A stretch of DNA of 64,000 nt. Origin: Halapricum desulfuricans. Lineage in GTDB: Archaea; Halobacteriota; Halobacteria; Halobacteriales; Haloarculaceae. Positions 58,339-64,000 of the stretch are shown here, piece by piece. The stretch spans positions 2,217,030 through 2,281,029 of the forward strand of contig NZ_CP064788.1 of the NCBI RefSeq assembly GCF_017094525.1. Reading direction: 5' to 3'. The translations under genes and the position numbers were made by a program. The notes under the pieces were generated by a model. It had not been told where the DNA came from. It saw only the letters and a list, made by a program, of their open reading frames with translations, and did no database searches. Each line of letters opens with the position of its first letter. The first letter of the stretch is position 1.

Positions 58339-59789
58339 CAGTACGTCTTGGCGAAGTAAGCCGTCTCCTCGGCGTCGTCACCGCAGATCGCGCATTCGTC
58401 GTGGATCGGCTCTTCGTCTTCCGCAAGCGGGACCATCACAATCTCGGCGGCGATGGCGTCCTTGATCGGCACCTCGCAGGCCTCGTCGCCACACCAGCCA
58501 CACTTGACGTAGCCGCCGTGCTGGCCGATCGTCCCGAGGATCTCCTCGCGGCTCTCGGCCTCGCGGATCTCCCCCTCGAGGGTCTGCTCGGCCTCGGCGT
58601 AGAGTTTGGCGTAGATCGTATCGAGGTGGTCCTCGACGGTCTCGACGGCCCCCTCCCGATCGACGGTCGCCTCCTCGCCGTCGGGGCGATGTACCAGCGT
58701 CAGTTCGTCGTCCTCGACCTCGTAGGGCCCAATCTCGATCCGGAGGGGGACGCCGTTGAGCTCGTGTTCGTTGTACTTGAACCCCGGATTGCGGTTGTCG
58801 CGGTCGTCGAGTTCCACCCGAACGCCTGCCTCGTCGAGTTCGGCCGCGACGTCGGCGGCGTACTCGAGCACCGCGTCTTTGCTGTCCTCGTTCCAGATAG
58901 GGACGATCACGACCTGCGTGGGCGCGAGCGTGGGCGGGAGAACCAGCCCCTGATCGTCGCTGTGGGTCATGAACAGCGCCCCGAGCGCCCGCCAGGACAG
59001 TCCCCAGGACGTCGTGTGTGCGAGCTGCTCTTCCTCGTCTTCGTCGACGTAGGTCACGTCGTAGGCCTCCGCGAAGGAAGTCCCGAGGTAGTGGGAGGTG
59101 GCGGCCTGGACGGACTTGCCGTCGGGCATCAGCGTCTCGACGGTCGTGGTCGTGTCGGCCCCGGGGAACTTGTCGTGGTCGGGCTTGCGACCGGTCAGGG
59201 CGGGCATCGCGAGCACGTCCTCGTAGAGGCGCTCGTACTGCTCGAGCCGGGTCATCGTCTCCTCGGAGGCGTCTTCGGCGTCGCGGTGGGCGGTGTGGCC
59301 CTCCTGCCAGAGGAACTCCTTGGTGCGGAAGAACGGTTTCGTCTCGGTCGCCTCCCAGCGGACGACCGAACACCACTGGTTGACCCGCATCGGCAGGTCC
59401 CGGTGGCTGCGGATCCACTGGGCGAGAAACGGTGTGATGATGCTCTCGCTGGTCGGACGGACGGCCAGTCGCTCTTCGAGTTCCTCGTAGCCGCCGTGAG
59501 TCACCCAGGCGACCTCCGGATCGAACCCCTCGACGACGTCTTTCTCCTTTTCGAGGTAGCTCTCGGGGATGAACATCGGGAAGTAGGCGTTCCGGACGCC
59601 CGTGTCCTTGAACCACGTGTCGAGGTGGTTCTGCAGGCGCTCCCAGATGGCGTACCCCCGTGGCCGGGTGACGATGAACCCGCCCATCGGCGCGTAGTCG
59701 GCCAGGCCGGCCTTCTGGACCAGTTCAGCGTACCACTCGCCCGTTTCGTGCTCTTTGCTCGTCGTGATGCCGAGTTCTTGCTCTGACAT
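58338..59789 (-). CDS. proS: Prolyl-tRNA synthetase (archaeal/eukaryotic type)
   Basis: A 483-residue class II synthetase without the bacterial editing insert. Class II motifs are RPRGYAIWERLQ (motif 1 region), MRVNQWCSVVRWE-x5-PFFRTKEFLWQEGHTAH (motif 2) and the HTTSWGLSWRALGALFMTHSDDQG segment (motif 3 region). The C-terminal zinc-type domain has CGWCGDEACEV and DECAICGD, ending YFAKTY. ATG 59789 (MSEQELGIT) matches homologues. The TGA stop is completed by element E3. Confidence 0.93.
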   Translation of the reverse strand: MSEQELGITTSKEHETGEWYAELVQKAGLADYAPMGGFIVTRPRGYAIWERLQNHLDTWFKDTGVRNAYFPMFIPESYLEKEKDVVEGFDPEVAWVTHGGYEELEERLAVRPTSESIITPFLAQWIRSHRDLPMRVNQWCSVVRWEATETKPFFRTKEFLWQEGHTAHRDAEDASEETMTRLEQYERLYEDVLAMPALTGRKPDHDKFPGADTTTTVETLMPDGKSVQAATSHYLGTSFAEAYDVTYVDEDEEEQLAHTTSWGLSWRALGALFMTHSDDQGLVLPPTLAPTQVVIVPIWNEDSKDAVLEYAADVAAELDEAGVRVELDDRDNRNPGFKYNEHELNGVPLRIEIGPYEVEDDELTLVHRPDGEEATVDREGAVETVEDHLDTIYAKLYAEAEQTLEGEIREAESREEILGTIGQHGGYVKCGWCGDEACEVPIKDAIAAEIVMVPLAEDEEPIHDECAICGDDAEETAYFAKTY

Positions 59790-59958
59790 GGTTTCGGATA
59801 GTCGCGTCGATGCGACCGGGCCGCGCACGGAGACGCGAGATCGCTCGCCGTTGTTCGAGGTGTGGCCGAGCGCACTCCTAAACGTATCGAAAGGCTGGGA
59901 ACGCCTGTCACCGTATGACGACCACAAGACACTTTTCGCTCACTTTCGAGGGGAACGT

Positions 59959-60522
59959 ATGGTCTCCCGTTCCGCGAGAGACGTGTTCGCATACGGCGTT
60001 CGGCTGTTCGGCTACCTCCTCGTGGCAGTCGTGCTCGGCGGGGCGCTGATCACCGGCGGCATCGGAGTCGTGGCGTCGCTGGAACCAGGCGTCGTCTTCG
60101 GCGACGCCTCGCCGGACAGGTACGCGCCGGTAGTCGCCGGCGGAGCGCTGGTAGTGCTCGGCGCACTCGTGCTGGCTGCGGGCGCGTTCGCGACGGCGTT
60201 CGCGGTACTCGCGGACGCGGTCGCCGTCGGGTTCGAAACCGCTTCCACGCCAGCGGGAGGTGACGAGGGACCCACGGAGCGGGACGCGGTGTCGACAGAC
60301 GCCGGCGGCGAGCGAACGGGAGACGCGACAGGCACGTCTGTCGACGGTTCGCCGGCCGAACGCGGTGACGACCCGTTGAGCGGGCCAGCGGGGACCGGCG
60401 ACGCACTGACCGGCGGATCGGACGGAGGAGATCCGCTCGCGGGTTCGAGCGAGTCGGACGAGGAAGCCTGGCGGCGCGAGATCGAGTCGAAACTGGACGA
60501 CGACGAATCGCCCGGCGAGTAG
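59959..60522 (+). CDS. Membrane protein with acidic disordered tail
   Basis: A 187-residue hypothetical protein. Two hydrophobic helices (about 15-38, YLLVAVVLGGALITGGIGVV, and about 57-88, VVAGGALVVLGALVLAAG) are followed by a low-complexity acidic tail rich in Gly, Asp, Ser and Thr, ending WRREIESKLDDDESPGE. The tail is probably cytoplasmic. It is divergent from proS. It is not assigned to a family. Confidence 0.6.
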   Translation: MVSRSARDVFAYGVRLFGYLLVAVVLGGALITGGIGVVASLEPGVVFGDASPDRYAPVVAGGALVVLGALVLAAGAFATAFAVLADAVAVGFETASTPAGGDEGPTERDAVSTDAGGERTGDATGTSVDGSPAERGDDPLSGPAGTGDALTGGSDGGDPLAGSSESDEEAWRREIESKLDDDESPGE

Positions 60523-60549
60523 CCGAACGCTCGGCCGCAACCCGCACTG

Positions 60550-60776
60550 TTTTTAACGGCTCGCATACAATAGAGAGACAACCGAGCAGACGGCCGCGCG
60601 AGCGCGGCCGAGGGACGCGCCGACGTGTCGTATGGAGACGAGCCGGTTCGACGGCGACGGCCCACCCGGGCCCGCCTATCCGGACCACGCCGGTCATCGG
60701 TGCGAGCGAGCCTTGTGCTCCAGTGGCCGTGTCGGTCCCCTGGCCCCCTCTGGCGGCCGTTCTCGGAGGGTAAACT
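60550..60776 (+). promoter_or_regulatory. Promoter and long structured 5' leader of the RNase J gene
   Basis: tttttaac (60550-60557) is the best TATA box, giving a start near 60578 and a leader of about 200 bases, long for a genome where leaderless transcripts dominate. Near its 5' end is a hairpin with arms CGGCCGCG and CGCGGCCG around CGAG (60591-60610). An out-of-frame ATG at 60632 opens a reading frame into rnj that looks like a compositional shadow. The region could mediate self-control by RNase J. Confidence 0.4.
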
Positions 60777-62117
60777 ATGGAAATCGAAATCGCAACTATC
60801 GGCGGCTACGAGGAAGTCGGCCGCCAGATGACCGCCGTTCGCGCCGGAGACGACGTCGTCGTGTTCGACATGGGGCTGAACCTCTCGAAGGTCCTCATCC
60901 ACGACAACGTCGAAACCGAGCGGATGCACAGTCTCGACCTGATCGACATGGGCGCGATCCCGGACGACCGGGTGATGTCCGAACTCGAGGGCGACGTGAA
61001 GGCCATCGTGCCGACCCACGGTCACCTCGATCACATCGGTGCCATCTCGAAACTCGCGCATCGATACGACGCGCCGATCGTCGCCACCCCCTTTACGATC
61101 GAACTGGTCAAACAGCAGATCAAGGGCGAGGAGAAGTTCGGCGTCCAGAACGACCTCGTGAAGATGGAAGCAGGTGGCCGGATGGCCATCGGCGACGAGA
61201 ACGAACTCGAGTTCGTCAACGTCACCCACTCGATCATCGACGCGATCAACCCGGTCCTGCACACGCCGGAGGGGGCGATCGTCTACGGGCTGGACAAGCG
61301 CATGGACCACGACCCGGTACTGGGCGACCCGATCGACATGGAGCGGTTTCGCGAGATCGGTCGCGAAGGCGTGCTCTGCTACATCGAGGACTGTACCAAC
61401 GCCGGCAAGAAGGGGCGCACGCCCTCCGAGTCGGTCGCGCGGCGTCACCTCAAGGACGTCATGTACAGTCTGGAGGACTACGACGGCGGGATCGTCGCGA
61501 CGACGTTTAGCTCTCACATCGCGCGCGTCAAGTCGCTCGTGGAGTTCGCCGACGACATCGGCCGCCAGCCGGTGCTGCTGGGACGCTCGATGGAGAAGTA
61601 CTCCGGCACGGCCGAACGCCTGGACTTCGTGGACTTCCCGGACGATCTGGGGATGTACGGACACCGCAAGTCCGTCGATCGGACGTTCAAGCGGATCATG
61701 AACGAGGGCAAGGAGAACTTCCTGCCGATCGTCACGGGCCATCAGGGCGAACCGCGGGCGATGCTGACGCGCATGGGCCGCGGCGAGACGCCCTACGACA
61801 TCGAGGATGGCGACAAGGTCATCTTCTCGGCGCGGGTGATCCCCGAGCCGACCAACGAGGGCCAGCGCTACCAGTCCGAGAAATTGCTCCGGATGCAGGG
61901 GGCCCGGATCTACGACGAGATCCACGTCTCGGGCCACCTCCGGGAGGAGGGCCACTACGAGATGCTCGACGCGCTCCAGCCGGAGAACGTCATCCCGGCC
62001 CACCAGGACATGCAGGGGTTCGCCCCGTACGTCGATCTGGCCGAGCAGTTCGGACTCGAGGTCGGCGAGACGCTGCACGTCACGCGCAACGGGAACATGA
62101 TCCAGCTGGTCGAGTGA
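60777..62117 (+). CDS. rnj: Archaeal ribonuclease J (beta-CASP metallo-beta-lactamase)
   Basis: A 446-residue 5'-3' exoribonuclease. The metallo-beta-lactamase motif 2 is [12 protein letters not shown] (about residue 80). Motif 3 lies in [11 protein letters not shown] and motif 4 in YIEDCTNAG. The beta-CASP part has [14 protein letters not shown] and motif C in [11 protein letters not shown]. It degrades 5'-monophosphorylated RNA. It is followed one base later by the polyprenyl synthase gene, a pairing that recurs in archaea. Confidence 0.92.
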   Translation: MEIEIATIGGYEEVGRQMTAVRAGDDVVVFDMGLNLSKVLIHDNVETERMHSLDLIDMGAIPDDRVMSELEGDVKAIVPTHGHLDHIGAISKLAHRYDAPIVATPFTIELVKQQIKGEEKFGVQNDLVKMEAGGRMAIGDENELEFVNVTHSIIDAINPVLHTPEGAIVYGLDKRMDHDPVLGDPIDMERFREIGREGVLCYIEDCTNAGKKGRTPSESVARRHLKDVMYSLEDYDGGIVATTFSSHIARVKSLVEFADDIGRQPVLLGRSMEKYSGTAERLDFVDFPDDLGMYGHRKSVDRTFKRIMNEGKENFLPIVTGHQGEPRAMLTRMGRGETPYDIEDGDKVIFSARVIPEPTNEGQRYQSEKLLRMQGARIYDEIHVSGHLREEGHYEMLDALQPENVIPAHQDMQGFAPYVDLAEQFGLEVGETLHVTRNGNMIQLVE

Positions 62118-62118
62118 G

Positions 62119-63168
62119 ATGAGCATGAGCGAGGGATCCGACACCGCGGCGGCGGTCACGCAGGCGATCGCGGCTCGGCGGGAACTCGTCAACGAAGCGA
62201 TCCCCCACCAGCTTCCGGTCCAGGAGCCCGAACGACTCTACGAGGCGTCGCGGTACCTGCTGGACGCCGGCGGGAAGCGACTGCGGCCGACGGTACTGTT
62301 GCTCGCGGCGGAAGCGATCGCGGACGTGGAACCCCTGCAGGCGGATTACCGGGAGTTTCCCGCACCCGAAGGCACAGTCGATATGATGGCCGCCGCGATC
62401 AGCATCGAGACGATCCAGTCGTTCACGCTGATCCACGACGACATCATGGACGACGACGACATGCGTCGGGGCGTCCCGGCCGTCCACCGGGAGTACGACC
62501 TCTCGACGGCGATCCTCGCGGGCGACACCCTCTACGCGAAGGCCTTCGAGCACATGCTCGAGACGGGGGCCGACCCCGAGCGGTCGGTCCGGGCGCTGTC
62601 GGAGCTGGCGACGACGTGTACGAAGATCTGCGAGGGCCAGTCCTGCGATATCCAGTTCGAGGCGCGGACCGACGTGACGACCGACGAGTACCTCGGTATG
62701 GTCGAGCTGAAGACCGCGGTCCTGTACGCGGCCGCGGCGTCGATCCCGGCGATCTTGCTGGGTGCGGACGACGCCGTGGACCCGCTCTATCAGTACGGGC
62801 TCAACGTCGGCCGGGCGTTCCAGATCCAGGACGACCTGCTGGATCTGACCACCCCCTCCGAGAAACTGGGCAAACAGCGCGGGTCGGATCTCGTCGAGAA
62901 CAAGCAGACGATCATCACGCTGCACGCCCGCCAGCAGGGCGTCGACGTGGACGACCTCGTGCCCGAAGACGAGGTGGAGGCGGTCGACGAGGCGACGATC
63001 GAACAGGCTGTCGAACGCCTCGAAGAAGCTGGCAGTATCGACTTCGCCCGCGAGCTGGCACACGACCTCATCGAAGACGGAAAGGACAGCCTTCGGGTCT
63101 TGCCCGCCAACGAGGCGCGCGGCCGACTGGACGACATCGCTGACTACCTGGTCGAACGCGAGTACTGA
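62119..63168 (+). CDS. idsA: Polyprenyl (geranylgeranyl/farnesylgeranyl) diphosphate synthase
   Basis: A 349-residue trans-prenyltransferase that elongates isoprenoids for archaeal ether lipids. The first Asp-rich motif is LIHDDIMDDDDMRRG (about residue 110) and the second is FQIQDDLLDLTT (about 235). The start segment has LLDAGGKRLRPTVLLLAAEA. The residue before the first motif, which limits chain length, is in SIETIQSFT, compatible with C20 or longer. It starts one base after the rnj stop. Confidence 0.92.
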   Translation: MSMSEGSDTAAAVTQAIAARRELVNEAIPHQLPVQEPERLYEASRYLLDAGGKRLRPTVLLLAAEAIADVEPLQADYREFPAPEGTVDMMAAAISIETIQSFTLIHDDIMDDDDMRRGVPAVHREYDLSTAILAGDTLYAKAFEHMLETGADPERSVRALSELATTCTKICEGQSCDIQFEARTDVTTDEYLGMVELKTAVLYAAAASIPAILLGADDAVDPLYQYGLNVGRAFQIQDDLLDLTTPSEKLGKQRGSDLVENKQTIITLHARQQGVDVDDLVPEDEVEAVDEATIEQAVERLEEAGSIDFARELAHDLIEDGKDSLRVLPANEARGRLDDIADYLVEREY

Positions 63169-63342
63169 TCAGCGATCCCCGTTGTCGGTCTCGATCTCGA
63201 ACATCGGCGGGAGGTCGCTGGTGTTCGTCGGCTCGAACGTCCTGGGTGCCCCTTTCCAGGCGGGACGCTGTCGAGTTGGCAGCTCCGCGCTAGATGCCGT
63301 GGGTGTGGTGCGATACTGGGTCGATTGCGGGTTCGTACTCAT
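63169..63342 (-). CDS. Small hypothetical protein
   Basis: A 57-residue polar protein, MSTNPQSTQYRTTPTASSAE, then LPTRQRPAWKGAPRTFEPTN and an acidic end. No membrane segment or motif is visible. It ends at the very next base after the idsA stop, tail to tail. It may be a disordered small protein conserved in haloarchaea, or not a gene at all. Confidence 0.4.
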   Translation of the reverse strand: MSTNPQSTQYRTTPTASSAELPTRQRPAWKGAPRTFEPTNTSDLPPMFEIETDNGDR

Positions 63343-63477
63343 TGTGACGTGGTGGAACGCGACGGTTCGAAGGCGATGCTGGCCGGTCAAACAGGGCGTG
63401 CACCACGTACGAGAAGCGACTGCATCGTAGAACCGACAACGAGAGATGGGGTCATAAATATAACGGTTTTTAATTAA

Positions 63478-64000
63478 CTATTCGACGACCAGCGACACCG
63501 GATAGTCGGTCAGGTTCTCGTAGCCGTCGTCGGTGACGACGATCAGGTCCTCGATGCGGACGCCGCCGACCGCCGGGTCGTAGAGGCCGGGTTCGATCGT
63601 GATGACGTGGCCGGGTTCGAGTTCGCCGCCGTCGGGGCCGACGGAGGGTAGTTCGTGGACGTCGAGTCCGACCCCGTGGCCCGTGCTGTGGATGAATCCG
63701 GTTTCCGTGCCGGGGTCGTCTCGGAGCGTCGGCAGACCGGCGTCCTCGTAGACGTCACAGGCGGCGTCGTGGACGTCCGCGCCCGTCGCGCCCGGCTCGA
63801 CCGCCGCCAGCGCTTCGCGGTAGGCCCGCTCGGTCAGGTCGTACCACTCCCGGACCTGTTCGTCGGGTTCGCCGACACAGAACGTCCGGGTCATGTCGCC
63901 GTGGTACTTCGTGGTCTTGTCCTGGGGAAAGATGTCAATGATGATCGGCTCGTGCGGTCGGAGCGGTCCACTCCCACGGTCGTGCGGATCGGCCGCGTCG
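63478..64000 (-). CDS. M24 family metallopeptidase (Xaa-Pro peptidase), 5' end cut by window edge
   Basis: The C-terminal 174 residues of a pita-bread fold peptidase are visible. The dinuclear metal ligands appear in PIIIDIFPQD (Asp), HGDMTRTFC (Asp), IHSTGHGVGLDVHE (His), ITIEPGLYDP (Glu) and GVRIEDLIVV (Glu). These are the complete M24 set, so the enzyme should be active against X-Pro bonds. The frame is open to the right edge. The gap 63343-63477 before it holds only an AT-rich stretch (cataaatataac, about 63454). Confidence 0.88.
   Translation of the reverse strand, partial: DAADPHDRGSGPLRPHEPIIIDIFPQDKTTKYHGDMTRTFCVGEPDEQVREWYDLTERAYREALAAVEPGATGADVHDAACDVYEDAGLPTLRDDPGTETGFIHSTGHGVGLDVHELPSVGPDGGELEPGHVITIEPGLYDPAVGGVRIEDLIVVTDDGYENLTDYPVSLVVE

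Noticed and set aside
60632-61510. Upstream ORF overlapping rnj in another frame
   Set aside because: Basic, Arg-rich translation typical of an out-of-frame GC-rich shadow; no conserved motif, and it overlaps the catalytic part of RNase J.

Overview
The window comes from a halophilic archaeon (class Halobacteria). It is GC-rich and its proteins are strongly acidic. Many genes belong to families known mainly from haloarchaea (DUF5611, DUF5779, DUF5784, DUF6432, DUF7093, DUF7112, DUF7503/7504, CheF). Ribosomal proteins are archaeal (S6e, S24e, S27ae), many promoters carry a TATA box about 25 bases before the start codon (leaderless transcripts), and it has isoprenoid lipid synthesis and an archaeal RNase J. 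Family placement within the class cannot be fixed from the sequence alone.

Layout. 1-8.6 kb: small housekeeping and haloarchaeal genes, cysteine synthase with an operator-like palindrome, an IMPase and an intracellular GH13 amylase. 9-15.4 kb: an NhaP/TrkA antiporter, then an insertion cluster with an IS200/605-type TnpB unit and an IS110 element split by an IS630 element. 15.4-18.7 kb: amt-glnK-lrp nitrogen module, a block of 60-bp tandem repeats, and ribosomal proteins S27ae/S24e. 18.7-25 kb: a threonine-synthase homologue without its PLP lysine, an FAD oxidoreductase, an internally deleted acetyltransferase, a wHTH/PemK-like toxin-antitoxin pair, DUF5784, GDT1 and DUF5779. 25.1-32.3 kb: leuA (frameshifted near the start), a candidate branched-chain leader peptide/attenuator, then ilvB-ilvN-ilvC-leuC-leuD. 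32.3-35.3 kb: a DUF7504 protein, a 46-residue DUF7503 membrane peptide and a CHAT-domain protease. 35.3-39.9 kb: accessory DNA with tnpB remains, a GNAT fragment, a PAP2 enzyme and an unknown coiled-coil protein. 40-49.5 kb: aminopeptidase, GNAT, LysW, membrane proteins, SPFH protein, RNase HI, CBS protein, EamA exporter, M48 protease, universal stress protein and a nuclease lipoprotein. 49.5-64 kb: a DUF234 ATPase, ZIP transporter, DabAB inorganic-carbon uptake, amidohydrolase, Lrp regulator, ProRS, RNase J, polyprenyl synthase and a partial M24 peptidase.

The most notable patterns are not genes. (1) Five elements of 80 bp share one architecture: terminal inverted repeats and a 24-nt central palindrome placed exactly at the centre. 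They fall into three sequence groups, one copy has perfect 9-bp flanking direct repeats, and two copies supply the stop codon of the gene they abut. (2) A 27-codon ORF starts just after a predicted transcription start upstream of ilvB. It is rich in Leu/Val/Ile codons and ends inside a hairpin that has an alternative pairing partner, as in an attenuator. (3) Seven 60-bp tandem repeats preserve a stem by paired base changes.

Gene assignments rest on recognised motifs and family knowledge; no database search was run. DUF numbers are given from memory and should be confirmed.
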